This document shows positions 26,474 to 38,894 of a DNA stretch of 64,000 nucleotides, in pieces (positions within the stretch are counted from its first letter, which is position 1; every line of letters starts with the position of its first letter). Both the position numbers and the translations under genes were made by a program. Under the pieces are notes generated by a model. It saw nothing but the letters and a program-made list of their open reading frames with translations. It ran no database searches and was not told the DNA's origin. The stretch is from Prochlorococcus sp. AG-402-P18 (GTDB lineage: Bacteria; Cyanobacteriota; Cyanobacteriia; PCC-6307; Cyanobiaceae). The stretch is taken from positions 1-64,000 of the forward strand of contig QCJC01000009.1 in the NCBI GenBank assembly GCA_003216275.1, written 5' to 3'.

Positions 26474-27928
26474 ATGACTGAAGACTCGATTATTCCAGTA
26501 ATTCTAAGTGGTGGATCAGGAACAAGACTTTGGCCTCTTTCGAGAGAAAGTTACCCTAAACAATTCCTCGCCCTAGATTCAAGAACTCAAAAAACCCTAC
26601 TACAAAAAACCTATGAAAGACTTGAAGGCTTAGAAGGGCTTAAAAATCCAATATTGATATGCAATCAAGATCATAGATTCATTGTTGCTGAACAATTTAG
26701 AGAAATAAATATAAAACCAGCAGCAATTATTCTTGAACCCATCGGTCGGAATACTGCTCCAGCAATAGCAGTTGCAGCTCTCCATGCAATTTCTAAAGGT
26801 GAAGATCCATTGCTATTAATATTGGCAGCTGATCATTTAATCGAAAATGTAAATGAATTTAAAAGAGTAATTCAAACTGGTAAAACATATGCCAATCAAG
26901 GAAGATTAGTTACTTTTGGAATCGTTCCCACAAGCGCCGAAACTGGTTATGGGTACATTGAAGCAAAAGAATCAATTAATCACCAAGAAGGAAGAACTGG
27001 CCTAGAAATAAAAAATTTTATTGAGAAACCTAATAAAGCTAAAGCCGATGAATTAATCAAAGATGCACGCTTTACATGGAATAGCGGTATGTTTCTTTTT
27101 AAAGCTAGTGCAATACTAAATGAATTAGAAAAATTCGTTCCGGAAATAATTAATTTTTGCAAGATTGCAATTGAAAAAGATGAGGCCGATCTTGATTTTC
27201 TTAGATTAGAAGTGAAGTCATTCAAAAAATGTCCAAAAGTATCTATAGATATTGCAGTAATGGAAAAAACACAATTAGGTACCGTTCTTCCATTAAATGC
27301 TGGATGGAGTGATATCGGTAGTTGGAAATCACTATGGGATACAAGTAAAAAAAATAATGATGGGAATTATATTAATGGAAGAGTAATAGCCGAAAAAAGT
27401 AAAAACTGTTATTTCAAAAGCGAGCAGCGTCTTATAGTAGGAATAGGAATAGAAAATCAAATTATAGTAGAAACTAATGATGCGATTCTAGTAGTCAACA
27501 AAGATCATTCTCAAAATGTCGGAAATATAATTAAAAATTTAGATAAATCTAAATTTCCAGAAGTTAAAATGCATAGAAAAATATATAGACCATGGGGAAA
27601 TTATACAACAGTTGTTGAAGGCAATAGATGGCAAGTTAAGCTTATTGAAGTAAAACCAAATGCATCACTTTCATTGCAAATGCATCATCATAGAGCAGAA
27701 CATTGGATAATAGTTAAAGGAACAGCACTAATAGAAAGAGATGGTGAAAAACAGCTTTTAAGTGAAAATGAAAGTACCTTTATTCCTCTAGGCTGTAAAC
27801 ACAGATTAAGTAATCCAGGGTTAATGAAACTTGAACTAATAGAAGTTCAAAGTGGAGCTTATTTAGATGAGGATGACATAATTCGTTTTGAAGATGCTTA
27901 TGGCAGAATTAATAATGTCTTTATGTAA
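26474..27928 (+). CDS. manC: Mannose-1-phosphate guanylyltransferase / mannose-6-phosphate isomerase
   Basis: A 484-residue bifunctional enzyme that makes GDP-mannose, the donor for surface glycans and the precursor of GDP-fucose. Residues 8-27 carry the pyrophosphorylase signature LSGGSGTRLWPLSRESYPKQ. LILAADHLI and FIEKPNKAKA follow in the nucleotidyltransferase domain, and SIDIAVMEKT marks its end. The C-terminal cupin domain (from about 370) has RPWGNYTTV, the metal-site QMHHHRAEHWIIVKGTA and FIPLGCKHRLSNPG of type II isomerase. It follows rimM on the same strand and converges with glmS. It could supply sugar for the ABC exporter at 60.7-62.8 kb, which is inference. Confidence 0.93.
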   Translation: MTEDSIIPVILSGGSGTRLWPLSRESYPKQFLALDSRTQKTLLQKTYERLEGLEGLKNPILICNQDHRFIVAEQFREINIKPAAIILEPIGRNTAPAIAVAALHAISKGEDPLLLILAADHLIENVNEFKRVIQTGKTYANQGRLVTFGIVPTSAETGYGYIEAKESINHQEGRTGLEIKNFIEKPNKAKADELIKDARFTWNSGMFLFKASAILNELEKFVPEIINFCKIAIEKDEADLDFLRLEVKSFKKCPKVSIDIAVMEKTQLGTVLPLNAGWSDIGSWKSLWDTSKKNNDGNYINGRVIAEKSKNCYFKSEQRLIVGIGIENQIIVETNDAILVVNKDHSQNVGNIIKNLDKSKFPEVKMHRKIYRPWGNYTTVVEGNRWQVKLIEVKPNASLSLQMHHHRAEHWIIVKGTALIERDGEKQLLSENESTFIPLGCKHRLSNPGLMKLELIEVQSGAYLDEDDIIRFEDAYGRINNVFM

Positions 27929-27990
27929 AACAAAGTTAATGATAAGAATATTCCAATAACTAAATTAAATGATCTTTAAGATTTTTAGTT

Positions 27991-29895
27991 TTACTCTACA
28001 GTTACACTTTTAGCTAAATTCCTAGGCTGATCAACATCAAGACCTTTGTGAGCAGCTATATGATAACTAAATAGTTGTAAAGGTATAACAGTCAATAGAG
28101 GGCTAACCCATTCACTAACTATGGGAATGGAAAATAATTCATCAAAAATTTCTAATTCTCCTCCAGAAGGTGCTATGCCAATAAGCCGAGCATCTCTAGC
28201 TTTAGCCTCTTGTGAATTACTAAGCACTTTTTCATAAACAATACCTGGAACAGCAATTGATATAACAGGAACATTTTGATCTAAAAGTGCTATTGGTCCA
28301 TGTTTTAACTCACCAGCTGGATAACCCTGTGCATGGATATAACTTATTTCTTTGAGTTTAAGAGCACCTTCAAGCGCAATTGGGTAGTTTATTCCTCTGC
28401 CTAAAAAAATTACATCTTTTGTTTCAACAAACAAATGTGCGATTTTCTTAGCGAGTGAATCATGTCTTTTGATGAGATCTGTTAACTGTTTAGGTATTAA
28501 TCTCAAATCTTTAGAAAGATCTTGAATTTCTTTAGGTGTCCTTTTTTGTGTATGAGAAGCAAATAAAAGTGCCAATCCATAAAAGGACAGCATTTGTCCA
28601 AGAAAAGTTTTTGTTGCAGCAACACCTATTTCAATACCTGATCCAATATCAATTACATTATCAAGCTCACGGGCTAATGAACTATCTAATCTATTAGTAA
28701 TTCCCAATTGATGAAAAGAAAACTGATCATCTTTAGTCAAATCTCTTCGATCCTTTTCCATCCTCAATGCAGCCAAAGTATCAGCCGTTTCACCTGATTG
28801 ACTTACACCAATTGTCAAAGTATTTGGAGAAAGGGGAGGTGGAGCATAACGAAATTCACTCGCAAAATAAACCTTGGTCGGGACCCCTGCAAATTGTTCA
28901 AGCAAATATGCACCAACCATTGCAGCATGTCGACTTGTACCACAAGCAAGGATCTGAATTTGCTTTATTTTTTTTAAACTTGATTTGGAGAGGGGAAAAG
29001 CTGCTGATGAACCAAACGGCAAATCGATAGGCAAATATCTATCTATCCATAATTGCGCAGTTTCAGGCTGCTCATAAATTTCCTTAAGCATAAAGTGACG
29101 GAAGTTTCTTTTATCTGCAAAAAGTTCAGTGCCCTTTAAAAGTGAAGGAGTTCTGTGCTGCCTAGTCCCATCATTATCGTAAAGTTCAATCCCCAAAGGA
29201 GTTAAAAGGGCGACTTCATGATCTTGTAATGGCAAAAATGTACGCGTAAATCCAATCAATGCAGGAGTATCACTTGCACAAAAAAATTCACCCTCACCAA
29301 AGCCAAGAACTAATGGAGCCTGTCTTCTTGCTACTACGAGTGCGTCAGGTGCTTTAGCCCAAATAGCTGCGATAGCATAGGTTCCTTTCAAAAAGGACAA
29401 AACCTTTTGGACAGCAAGTAAAAATGTTGCCCCATTAGCAGGAAGTCCCATCTCTAAACCCTTTTCTATTTCTATCCCTATTAAATGTGGAATAACCTCA
29501 GTATCAGTTTCAGAAGTAAATGTAATTCCTTTTGATTTGAGGATTTTGCTCAAATCCCTATAATTTTCGATAATGCCATTTTGAACAACAGCAATTTGAC
29601 CGGTGAAATCAATATGCGGGTGTGCGTTTCTCTCATTAGGCTTACCATGAGTAGCCCATCTGGTATGTCCAATACCTATTTTCCCTTCAATTGGATTAGT
29701 TTTTATTAAATTTGATAGATTAACCAATTTTCCTTTTGATTTCCTAGTGGAGAGTTCTCCCAATTGATGATTATTTGAATTTTGAATTGTTGCTAAGCCA
29801 GATGAATCATAACCTCTATATTCAAGTTTTCTCAAGCCATCAATAAGAAGTGGAGGAGCTTGTCTAGAACCAATAACAGCAAATATGCCACACAT
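27991..29895 (-). CDS. glmS: Glutamine-fructose-6-phosphate aminotransferase (isomerizing)
   Basis: A 634-residue enzyme that makes glucosamine-6-phosphate for peptidoglycan and lipid A. The N-terminal Ntn-type glutaminase begins with nucleophile Cys2 in MCGIFAVIG and contains IGHTRWATHGKPNERNAHPH. Two SIS sugar-isomerase domains follow, with ILACGTSRHAAM, GVSQSGETADTLAALR and, near the C-terminus, YPAGELKHGPIALLD and DVDQPRNLAKSVTVE. Length is slightly above the usual 610-630. I looked at the region before its start and saw no glmS ribozyme core. It is convergent with manC. Confidence 0.97.
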   Translation of the reverse strand: MCGIFAVIGSRQAPPLLIDGLRKLEYRGYDSSGLATIQNSNNHQLGELSTRKSKGKLVNLSNLIKTNPIEGKIGIGHTRWATHGKPNERNAHPHIDFTGQIAVVQNGIIENYRDLSKILKSKGITFTSETDTEVIPHLIGIEIEKGLEMGLPANGATFLLAVQKVLSFLKGTYAIAAIWAKAPDALVVARRQAPLVLGFGEGEFFCASDTPALIGFTRTFLPLQDHEVALLTPLGIELYDNDGTRQHRTPSLLKGTELFADKRNFRHFMLKEIYEQPETAQLWIDRYLPIDLPFGSSAAFPLSKSSLKKIKQIQILACGTSRHAAMVGAYLLEQFAGVPTKVYFASEFRYAPPPLSPNTLTIGVSQSGETADTLAALRMEKDRRDLTKDDQFSFHQLGITNRLDSSLARELDNVIDIGSGIEIGVAATKTFLGQMLSFYGLALLFASHTQKRTPKEIQDLSKDLRLIPKQLTDLIKRHDSLAKKIAHLFVETKDVIFLGRGINYPIALEGALKLKEISYIHAQGYPAGELKHGPIALLDQNVPVISIAVPGIVYEKVLSNSQEAKARDARLIGIAPSGGELEIFDELFSIPIVSEWVSPLLTVIPLQLFSYHIAAHKGLDVDQPRNLAKSVTVE

Positions 29896-29963
29896 AATTC
29901 TAAATTATTATCACAAATTATTTATATCTAAAATAAACCTTCGTTAAGAAAAATACTAATTTT

Positions 29964-30257
<294 letters not shown>

Positions 30258-30344
30258 CTACATAAAAAAAAATAGTTGCAATGCCGTCACTTTTGTTAAC
30301 TCGACACTCTAACCCGTAAGATTGGAAGTCAGGTCTAAAAGGTT

Positions 30345-30587
30345 ATGTCCCAGGAAGCAATCCTTGAAAAAGTTCGTTCTATTGTCGCAGAACAACTTAG
30401 CGTTGAAGCCGGTGAAGTAAAACCGGAATCAAATTTCCAAAACGATCTCGGTGCAGACTCTCTTGACACTGTTGAACTCGTAATGGCTCTCGAAGAGGCA
30501 TTTGACATAGAAATCCCCGACGAGGCTGCAGAAGGCATAGCCACTGTCGGAGATGCAGTCAAATACATCGAAGACAAACAGTCTTGA
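30345..30587 (+). CDS. acpP: Acyl carrier protein
   Basis: An 80-residue acidic four-helix protein that carries growing acyl chains on a phosphopantetheine arm attached at Ser39 in [13 protein letters not shown]. Helix II ([20 protein letters not shown]) is the usual partner-recognition helix. fabF starts 7 bases after its stop, the common acpP-fabF pairing. Codon use is less AT-rich than most neighbours, as often seen for highly expressed genes. Confidence 0.98.
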   Translation: MSQEAILEKVRSIVAEQLSVEAGEVKPESNFQNDLGADSLDTVELVMALEEAFDIEIPDEAAEGIATVGDAVKYIEDKQS

Positions 30588-30594
30588 GGTTTAC

Positions 30595-31842
30595 ATGATG
30601 GAGAAACTCCATCGAGTTGTTATTACAGGTCTTGGCGCCATAACTCCCATTGGCAACGACCTCGAAAGTTACCTCCAAGGGCTTCAATCAGGGCTCAATG
30701 GGGTAGATAAAATAACGCTCTTTGATGCATCATCTCATGCATGCAGGTTTGCAGCAGAGGTGAAAAATTTTGACCCAACTGGCAAACTAGAGCCAAAAGA
30801 ATCCAAAAGATGGGATCGATTCTCAAAATTTGGCGTAATTGCAGCAAAAGAGGCTCTGAGTCATTCAGGTCTAACAATTGATGATTCAAATGCTGCAAGA
30901 GTTGGTGTGATTATTGGTTCTGGAGTTGGCGGGTTGCTGACTATGGAAACTCAAGCTCATGTTTTAAACAACAAAGGGGCTAGTCGAGTAAGTCCATTTA
31001 CAGTTCCCATGATGATTCCTAACATGGCTACAGGGCTTGCGGCTATTGCACTTGGAGCCAGAGGTCCAAGCTCAGCAGTTTCTACTGCTTGCGCTGCGGG
31101 ATCAAATGCTATTGGAGATGCATTTAGACTTCTGCAATTGGGTAAAGCTGATGCAATGGTTTGCGGTGGAGCAGAAGCAAGTATCACTCCTTTAGGGGTT
31201 GCAGGTTTCGCAAGTGCCAAGGCTCTATCTTTTAGAAATGACGATCCATCTACAGCAAGTAGACCTTTTGATTCTCAAAGAGATGGTTTTGTAATTGGCG
31301 AAGGTGCAGGGGTATTAATTTTAGAAACTCTTGATCATGCATTAAAAAGAGACGCAACAATTTATGCGGAAATCATTGGTTATGGAACCACATGTGATGC
31401 ACATCACATTACCTCTCCCACACCAGGAGGATTGGGTGGTGCACAAGCTATGAAAATCGCATTAAGTGATGGAAGAATCAATCCAGAAGAAGTCGATTAC
31501 ATCAATGCGCATGGAACAAGTACTCCAGCCAATGACAGCAATGAGACATCGGCAATAAAAACTGCTTTGGGAAATCATGCTTTTCAAGTGCCTACAAGCT
31601 CAACAAAATCAATGACTGGACATCTGTTAGGAGGTTCTGGTGGAATCGAAGCTGTTGCTTGTGTTCTGGCAATCAAACATGAAATAATTCCGCCAACAAT
31701 TAATTATTCCAATCCAGACCCAAATTGTGATCTTGATTATGTGCCAAACAAAGCAAGAGAAAAAAAATTAGGCGTCGTACTATCTAACTCATTCGGGTTT
31801 GGCGGTCACAATGTCTGTCTAGCTTTTCGACAAATGATCTAA
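30595..31842 (+). CDS. fabF: 3-oxoacyl-[acyl-carrier-protein] synthase II
   Basis: A condensing enzyme of about 415 residues that elongates acyl-ACP with malonyl-ACP. The Cys-His-His active site is visible: Cys in VSTACAAGSNA (about residue 166), His in NAHGTSTPANDSNE and His in KSMTGHLLGGSGG. The Gly-rich C-terminus SNSFGFGGHN is typical. Two tandem ATGs (30595, 30598) lie 5 and 8 bases after a GAGG that overlaps the acpP stop; either could be used. An upstream in-frame start inside acpP is not credible. It acts together with AcpP in the cytosol. Confidence 0.97.
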   Translation: MMEKLHRVVITGLGAITPIGNDLESYLQGLQSGLNGVDKITLFDASSHACRFAAEVKNFDPTGKLEPKESKRWDRFSKFGVIAAKEALSHSGLTIDDSNAARVGVIIGSGVGGLLTMETQAHVLNNKGASRVSPFTVPMMIPNMATGLAAIALGARGPSSAVSTACAAGSNAIGDAFRLLQLGKADAMVCGGAEASITPLGVAGFASAKALSFRNDDPSTASRPFDSQRDGFVIGEGAGVLILETLDHALKRDATIYAEIIGYGTTCDAHHITSPTPGGLGGAQAMKIALSDGRINPEEVDYINAHGTSTPANDSNETSAIKTALGNHAFQVPTSSTKSMTGHLLGGSGGIEAVACVLAIKHEIIPPTINYSNPDPNCDLDYVPNKAREKKLGVVLSNSFGFGGHNVCLAFRQMI

Positions 31843-31893
31843 TCAATTTCATTTTCACTGTCCACTTAAATTTCTTTTTACCCTCTGAATAAA

Positions 31894-33906
31894 ATGGTTG
31901 CCTTGACTACTTCTCTAGACACAATTTGCATTAATAGCATCAGAATGCTCGCGGTTGATGCAATAAACAAATCCAAAAGTGGTCACCCAGGTCTTCCTAT
32001 GGGTTGCGCGCCTATGGGTTATGCATTGTGGGACAAACACTTACGTCATAATCCTAAAAATCCAAAGTGGTTTAACCGAGACAGATTTGTTCTTTCAGCG
32101 GGACATGGATGCATGCTTTTATATGCTCTTTTGCATTTAACTGGCTATGATTCTGTAACTATTGAAGACATAAAAGAATTTCGACAGTGGGGAGCTAAAA
32201 CTCCAGGACATCCAGAAACCTTTGAAACGCCAGGAGTTGAAGTAACGGCAGGACCTCTTGGAGCAGGCATCTCAAATGCAGTAGGCCTAGCAATTGCGGA
32301 AGCTCACCTCGCTGCAAAATTCAATAAACCTGATTTAAGTGTTGTAGACCATTACACATACGTGATTATGGGAGATGGATGTAATCAAGAAGGAATATCT
32401 TCAGAAGCCTGTTCTCTTGCTGGGCATTTAAAACTTGGCAAATTAATTGCTCTTTATGACGACAATCATATAACTATTGATGGGAGAACAGATGTCTCAT
32501 TTACTGAAGATGTCCTGAAGAGATATGAAGCATACGGATGGCATGTACAAGAAATTTCTGAGGGTAATACAGATATTGAAGGAATATCTAAAGCAATCGA
32601 ACAGGCTAAGTCAATTACTGATAAGCCATCAATTATCAAAGTAACAACAACAATTGGATATGGTTCACCCAATAAAAGTGATACAGCAGGTATCCATGGT
32701 GCACCTCTTGGTGAAGAAGAGGCAGAACTCACAAGAAAAGAACTAGGTTGGTCATACAAACCTTTCGAAATCCCTCAAGACGCCTACGATCAATATCGTC
32801 AAGCTATTCAAAAAGGGGCAAGGCTTGAAGAACAATGGAACCAAACCCTTACTACTTATAAAGCAAAATATCCTAGTGAGGCATCTCAATTTGAGCGTAT
32901 GTTGAGAGGTGAGCTCCCTGAAGGATGGGATAAAGATTTACCTACTTATAAAGCTGATGAAAAAGGTGTCGCCACTAGAAAACATTCCCAAATATGTTTA
33001 GGTGCTCTTGGACCCAACATTCCCGAGTTGATTGGAGGTTCTGCGGATTTAACCCATTCAAATTACACTGATATCAAAGGTGAATCTGGATCTTTTCAAC
33101 ATAACAGTCCTGAAAAACGTTATTTGCATTTTGGGGTCAGAGAGCATGCTATGGCAGCAATCTTAAATGGCATTGCTTATCACGATAGTGGTCTAATTCC
33201 TTACGGTGGAACCTTCTTGGTCTTTGCAGACTATATGAGAGGTTCTATGCGACTCTCCGCGCTAAGTGAGCTTGGAGTTATTTATGTTTTAACCCATGAC
33301 TCCATAGGTGTTGGTGAAGATGGCCCAACACATCAACCTATAGAAACCATTCCATCGCTAAGAGCAATGCCGAATATGATGGTTTTCCGTCCTGGTGATG
33401 GCAATGAGACAAGTGGTGCTTATAAAGTTGCCATTAAAAGCCGTAAAAGACCCAGTTCTTTATGTCTGAGTCGGCAAGGCATGCCAAATCAACAAAACTC
33501 ATCCGTAGACAAAGTAGCTTTGGGTGGTTATGTACTTGAGGATTGCGATGGCCAGCCTGAACTGATTCTCATAGGCACTGGAACAGAACTTGATTTATGT
33601 GTACAAGCTGCGAAAAAGCTGACTTCAGAGGGTAAAAAAGTCAGAGTGGTTTCTATGCCATGTGTGGAACTATTTGAAGAACAAAGCGATAGTTACAAAG
33701 AAAAAGTCTTACCTTCCAATATCAGAAAACGTCTAGTAGTTGAAGCTGCAGAAAGCTTTGGATGGCATAAATATATTGGTCTTGATGGTGATAGCGTCAC
33801 TATGAATAGCTTTGGAGCATCTGCTCCAGGTGGATTATGTATGGAAAAATTTGGATTTACAGTAGAGAACGTACTAGATAAATCTAAAAATCTTCTAAAC
33901 AAATAA
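31894..33906 (+). CDS. tktA: Transketolase
   Basis: A 670-residue thiamine-diphosphate enzyme of the Calvin cycle and pentose phosphate pathway. Visible features: [17 protein letters not shown] near the N-terminus, the ThDP-binding [21 protein letters not shown] with GDG and the later Asn, the substrate-site GIHGAPL, the pyrimidine-domain [13 protein letters not shown] and [16 protein letters not shown], and the C-terminal [12 protein letters not shown]. Length matches the family. Its 3' end is followed by a strong hairpin that extends into the last codons of the convergent thiC. Confidence 0.98.
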   Translation: MVALTTSLDTICINSIRMLAVDAINKSKSGHPGLPMGCAPMGYALWDKHLRHNPKNPKWFNRDRFVLSAGHGCMLLYALLHLTGYDSVTIEDIKEFRQWGAKTPGHPETFETPGVEVTAGPLGAGISNAVGLAIAEAHLAAKFNKPDLSVVDHYTYVIMGDGCNQEGISSEACSLAGHLKLGKLIALYDDNHITIDGRTDVSFTEDVLKRYEAYGWHVQEISEGNTDIEGISKAIEQAKSITDKPSIIKVTTTIGYGSPNKSDTAGIHGAPLGEEEAELTRKELGWSYKPFEIPQDAYDQYRQAIQKGARLEEQWNQTLTTYKAKYPSEASQFERMLRGELPEGWDKDLPTYKADEKGVATRKHSQICLGALGPNIPELIGGSADLTHSNYTDIKGESGSFQHNSPEKRYLHFGVREHAMAAILNGIAYHDSGLIPYGGTFLVFADYMRGSMRLSALSELGVIYVLTHDSIGVGEDGPTHQPIETIPSLRAMPNMMVFRPGDGNETSGAYKVAIKSRKRPSSLCLSRQGMPNQQNSSVDKVALGGYVLEDCDGQPELILIGTGTELDLCVQAAKKLTSEGKKVRVVSMPCVELFEEQSDSYKEKVLPSNIRKRLVVEAAESFGWHKYIGLDGDSVTMNSFGASAPGGLCMEKFGFTVENVLDKSKNLLNK

Positions 33907-33947
33907 AATTCAAACTTTAATTATCAATAGTTAATCAAAAAAATAAA

Positions 33948-35367
<1,420 letters not shown>

Positions 35368-35423
35368 CTAAAAAGCTATTGAATAAGCCAAGGGTGCGAT
35401 ATGCATCAAGATCACAAAATTTC

Positions 35424-35507
35424 ACTTTCCTTACGCTGGTTCAAGCCAGATCAGGTTCAGAGGGTGTGATCTCAGCCATATAGCAAAACGATATGGCACC
35501 CCTAGTG
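35424..35507 (-). promoter_or_regulatory. TPP riboswitch (thi box) upstream of thiC
   Basis: On the minus strand the leader contains, in order, GGGGTGCC, GGCTGAGATCACACCC, TCTGAACCTGATCTGG and ACCAGCGTAAGGAAAG, the conserved J2-4/J3-2 and P4-P5 segments of the thiamine pyrophosphate aptamer. It ends about 60 bases before the thiC start. No strong terminator hairpin is obvious between aptamer and gene, so control may act at translation initiation; this last point is inference. Confidence 0.95.
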
Positions 35508-35571
35508 ATAATTACAAATTAGCTCGAAATCCCCAACTAAACCCTAAAGTTTTTATTGATAAAATTTCAAA

Positions 35572-35823
35572 TTAAGACTTTTGATCATTCATATCTTTTT
35601 TAATCTCTAAAAGGAGCATACGACGTCGTCTAAATCTTCTAACAGTCCCAGTCAAAACCAATCCACTCCCAACCAATAGCGCAGGTATTGCTTGGACTTT
35701 ATCTTTGCCTTCTCTATGCAATAAGCCTGCAATTGCTAATACAATGAGCAAAGGTGCTGAAATGGAAATTAATGGGTTACCTAATCTTTTCATGAGAAAA
35801 GCAACTAAATGTCTTTGGAACAT
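35572..35823 (-). CDS. Small membrane protein, DUF3188-like
   Basis: A protein of 83 residues (or 73 from the second Met at 35793) with two hydrophobic segments, LISISAPLLIVLAIAGLL and IPALLVGSGLVLTGTV, separated by a charged loop and followed by a very basic RRFRRRRM stretch and charged tail. It resembles the short cyanobacterial family DUF3188 from memory; no function is known. With the longer start it overlaps the upstream M20 gene by 19 bases; with the shorter there is a 12-base gap. It is the last gene of the ruvB-TPR-M20 chain. Confidence 0.65.
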   Translation of the reverse strand: MFQRHLVAFLMKRLGNPLISISAPLLIVLAIAGLLHREGKDKVQAIPALLVGSGLVLTGTVRRFRRRRMLLLEIKKDMNDQKS

Positions 35824-36989
35824 TCAGAAGACATAATGATCGTTTGAGACAAAATTTTTATTCCTAGCTCAAGGCACCTTTCATCCAAAGAGAAATAACC
35901 ACTATGCAATGGAGCACAACCTTTATCTCCTGCTACTCCCAAGCGAAACATTGTTCCTGGAACGTCTTGCAAAAAGAATGCAAAATCCTCAGCGCCTAAG
36001 GAAGGATTCTCTAGGTGGACAATATTTTCTTCATCAATAAAATTTTTCGCACAACTAGCCAACAAATTAGTCAACTTAGGATCATTAAAAACTGGAGGTG
36101 CAATTGACTTGAAATTAATACGAGCCTGAGCTCCATAATTAGAGGCAATATTTTTTACTATTTTCTCAATCCATTGAGGCAATTTTTCATATAAGTTACT
36201 GTCAAGACATCTTACTGTGCCTAAAAGCTTAACCTGCTCTGCAATAACATTAAAAGCATTTCCTCCTGAAATTTTTCCAAAACTAATAACCACTGGTTTG
36301 AGAGCATCCAAACGTCTACTTATAGCCTCTTGGAGTTCACAAATGATTTTCGCAGCAATCCAAATGGAATCAATACCCTCATGTGGTCTCGCGCCATGCC
36401 CTCCATTACCAATAATGTCTATTTCTAATTCAGCAGCTGCAGCAGTAAAAGTACCACTTCCTATGCCAATTTTTCCAACTGACAAATCTGGATAAACATG
36501 CACACCAAAGAGAGCTTTTACTCCCTCAAGAACTTTTTCAGCTCTCATCCAATTTGCACCTTGAGCAATCTCTTCTGCTGGTTGAAAAATTATGCGAATT
36601 CTAGAAGTTGTAAATTTATTTTTTGCTAACACTTTTGCCACTCCCAAACCTATACAAGCATGAAGATCATGACCACATGCATGCATCAAACCTTGAATTG
36701 AGGAAGAGTAATCCAAGCCTGTTCTCTCCTCTATTGGCAACGCATCCATATCTACTCTTAAGCCAACAACAGGTCCGCTATTATTCCCCATTTCAGCAAC
36801 CAATCCCGTTCGACCTACTGCTTCTTTTACCGCCCATCCTGATTTCCTTAGCTCACCTGCGATAAGAGCAGCAGTTTGATATTCCTGACCACTTAGCTCT
36901 GGATGAGCATGGAGATGACGCCTTAATTGAATCAAATTAGGCAATATCTCCTTTGATGTGGCATCAATTATGCTTCCTAAATCTTTCAT
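35805..36989 (-). CDS. M20-family amidohydrolase (HipO/ILR1-like)
   Basis: A 394-residue metal-dependent aminoacylase or carboxypeptidase of peptidase family M20D. Visible metal-site regions: LRVDMDALPIEERTGL, HACGHDLHACIGLG (GHD-x-H), FQPAEEIAQGA (EE) and the distal GAEDFAFFL. An insert domain spans about 180-300. Family members cleave N-acyl amino acids such as hippurate or indole-acetyl conjugates; here the substrate is unknown. Its start overlaps the TPR gene's stop by 4 bases (ATGA), implying translational coupling. Confidence 0.9.
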   Translation of the reverse strand: MKDLGSIIDATSKEILPNLIQLRRHLHAHPELSGQEYQTAALIAGELRKSGWAVKEAVGRTGLVAEMGNNSGPVVGLRVDMDALPIEERTGLDYSSSIQGLMHACGHDLHACIGLGVAKVLAKNKFTTSRIRIIFQPAEEIAQGANWMRAEKVLEGVKALFGVHVYPDLSVGKIGIGSGTFTAAAAELEIDIIGNGGHGARPHEGIDSIWIAAKIICELQEAISRRLDALKPVVISFGKISGGNAFNVIAEQVKLLGTVRCLDSNLYEKLPQWIEKIVKNIASNYGAQARINFKSIAPPVFNDPKLTNLLASCAKNFIDEENIVHLENPSLGAEDFAFFLQDVPGTMFRLGVAGDKGCAPLHSGYFSLDERCLELGIKILSQTIIMSSECSKDI

Positions 36990-37780
36990 CTATCCTCCAA
37001 AGCAAGAAATGCGATCAAATCATTTGTAGGACTTGGAGGCCAACGACGAATGTCCAACAACCAATTTTTTTCGCGGTACCGAATATCTAATCCAGCAACT
37101 GCCGCCCAATTACTTTCAGCTTCACCTGTTAAGCCCTTACGCCATAGAAGCGCACTCAATGCTGCTCTAGCATCAGCAAATAATGGATATTTACGAATTA
37201 AAATTCTAATTTTTTTTTCTGCAAGTTCAAGATCACCTAATTGATAAATCGAAAGTGCTTCACTCGACCTAGCCATCGCAATTTCATTATTTGAAGAGGC
37301 AGCTTGAGAAAACAATCTCTTTGCTTCCATCCAATTATCCAGAGAGCCCATCACATTTCCCAAGTTATACAAAGCTGAAACATCTTTAGGGTTCTTCTTT
37401 AAAACGTATTTGTAATCATTACTCGCATCTTCCCAAAGTTTCAAGGCTTCTTCAGCAATTCCTCTATTCAGGTAAGGATCTAAATCTTCCGGTGAAATTT
37501 CTATAGCCTTTGTTTGATCTTTTATAGCTCCCTGAGGATCTCCAAGAGCAAGACGAACATTACCTCTGTTACTCAATGCGGCCGCATCATATGGATTGTC
37601 ATTTAAAAACAGATTCCAATCTTTTTCAGCTTGAATAAAGTTTGCATCTTGACTTTCTTGGAGAGCTTTTTCAAACATAAGTTTTGGAAGATCCTTAGCA
37701 TGACTTGAAAATGGTTCAAAAAAAATAACGATAACAATAAAAAATATAGGTAGAAGTTTAACCACTATTTTTCTAATCAT
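36986..37780 (-). CDS. TPR-repeat protein with N-terminal signal or anchor
   Basis: A 264-residue protein. Residues 5-25 ([19 protein letters not shown]) form a signal peptide or membrane anchor, so the rest is likely in the periplasm or thylakoid lumen. Several tetratricopeptide repeats follow, for example [41 protein letters not shown] and [23 protein letters not shown] arrays bind other proteins; no partner is evident. It overlaps ruvB upstream and the M20 gene downstream by 4 bases each, an arrangement I recall from other marine picocyanobacteria. Confidence 0.85.
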   Translation of the reverse strand: MIRKIVVKLLPIFFIVIVIFFEPFSSHAKDLPKLMFEKALQESQDANFIQAEKDWNLFLNDNPYDAAALSNRGNVRLALGDPQGAIKDQTKAIEISPEDLDPYLNRGIAEEALKLWEDASNDYKYVLKKNPKDVSALYNLGNVMGSLDNWMEAKRLFSQAASSNNEIAMARSSEALSIYQLGDLELAEKKIRILIRKYPLFADARAALSALLWRKGLTGEAESNWAAVAGLDIRYREKNWLLDIRRWPPSPTNDLIAFLALEDR

Positions 37781-38847
37781 TTATGTATTTTAGTGGGGGA
37801 AGTTAACAAATAATGTTTTTCAGCTGCTGGAGTAACAACCCTTCCCCTAGCAGTCCTTTGTAAAAATCCAATTTGCATTAAATAAGGCTCAACTACATTT
37901 TCTAAAGTGGTTGAATCTTCTCCAAGCGCAGCCGCAAGAGTTTCAAGGCCTACTGGCCCCCCTCCATAATCATTGACTAACAAGCCTAAATAACTTCTAT
38001 CTGTTGCATCTAGCCCTCTATTATCTACACGATATAAATCAAGTGTATCGTTTAAAACTTTTACATCAATCAACTTGGAGGATGAATACACTTCTGCAAA
38101 ATCTCTAACTCTTCGCAGAAGCCTATTCGCAATTCGGGGAGTGCCCCTACTCCTTTTTGCTAATTGATGAGATGCTTCTTCCGTAATTGATAAATTAATT
38201 AAATTTGCAGATCGTTTAATTATATTTTCTAAATCCACATGATTATAAAAATCTAAGCGCTGTGTAATGCCAAATCGATCTCTCATTGGCGAACTTAATG
38301 CAGCTGGTTTTGTAGTAGCACCTACTAAAGTAAAAGGAGGTATATCAATCTGCCGCATTCTTGAAGATGCACCTTTGCCTACTGTCAAATCCAATCTTCT
38401 ATCTTCCATCGCTGGATATAAAAGTTCTTGTGATATTCGATTAAGTCTATGAATCTCATCAACAAAGATTAATTCACGTGGTTGCATATTGATTAACAAT
38501 CCAACAATATCCCTTGGTCTTTCAAGTGCAGGGGCGCTTGTAACTCTTGCTTTAACTCCTAATTCTTCAGCAATTACCAAAGCCATAGTAGTTTTACCTA
38601 GGCCAGGAGGGCCATAAAGCATTAAATGATCAAGTGCTTCGCCTCTATTTAATGCTGCTTTAACTGAAATTCCTAGAACTTTTTTCAACTCGGATTGCCC
38701 TAGAAATTCTTCAAAAGATTTTGGTCTCAGTGAATCTTGCTTGGATAATTTAATCTCTTCTTTCAAAAGGCTAGATCCGACCAATCTTTCTTCTCCTCTA
38801 TTATCAGGAAGAGATGAATGATCAGTAATTGAAGACAGAATTGCCAT
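37777..38847 (-). CDS. ruvB: Holliday junction DNA helicase RuvB
   Basis: A 356-residue AAA+ motor that drives branch migration of Holliday junctions with RuvA during recombination and repair. Walker A is [11 protein letters not shown], Walker B is FVDEIHRL, sensor 1 is [19 protein letters not shown] with the arginine finger, and the C-terminal winged helix has [20 protein letters not shown] start at ATG 38847; the open frame continues to 38874 but would overlap the smpB leader. ruvA and ruvC are not in the window. It heads the ruvB-TPR-M20 chain and is divergent from smpB. Confidence 0.96.
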   Translation of the reverse strand: MAILSSITDHSSLPDNRGEERLVGSSLLKEEIKLSKQDSLRPKSFEEFLGQSELKKVLGISVKAALNRGEALDHLMLYGPPGLGKTTMALVIAEELGVKARVTSAPALERPRDIVGLLINMQPRELIFVDEIHRLNRISQELLYPAMEDRRLDLTVGKGASSRMRQIDIPPFTLVGATTKPAALSSPMRDRFGITQRLDFYNHVDLENIIKRSANLINLSITEEASHQLAKRSRGTPRIANRLLRRVRDFAEVYSSSKLIDVKVLNDTLDLYRVDNRGLDATDRSYLGLLVNDYGGGPVGLETLAAALGEDSTTLENVVEPYLMQIGFLQRTARGRVVTPAAEKHYLLTSPTKIHK

Positions 38848-38894
38848 TACCGAAGGGTAGTGGCATCTCAACAAAAATGGAGGTAAATAGAAGA

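Noticed and set aside
29896-29963. Possible glmS ribozyme or other leader element before glmS
   Set aside because: Only 68 bases, with no recognisable ribozyme core; cyanobacteria are not known to use it.
30335-30577. Minus-strand 80-codon frame
   Set aside because: Antisense of acpP, a certain gene.
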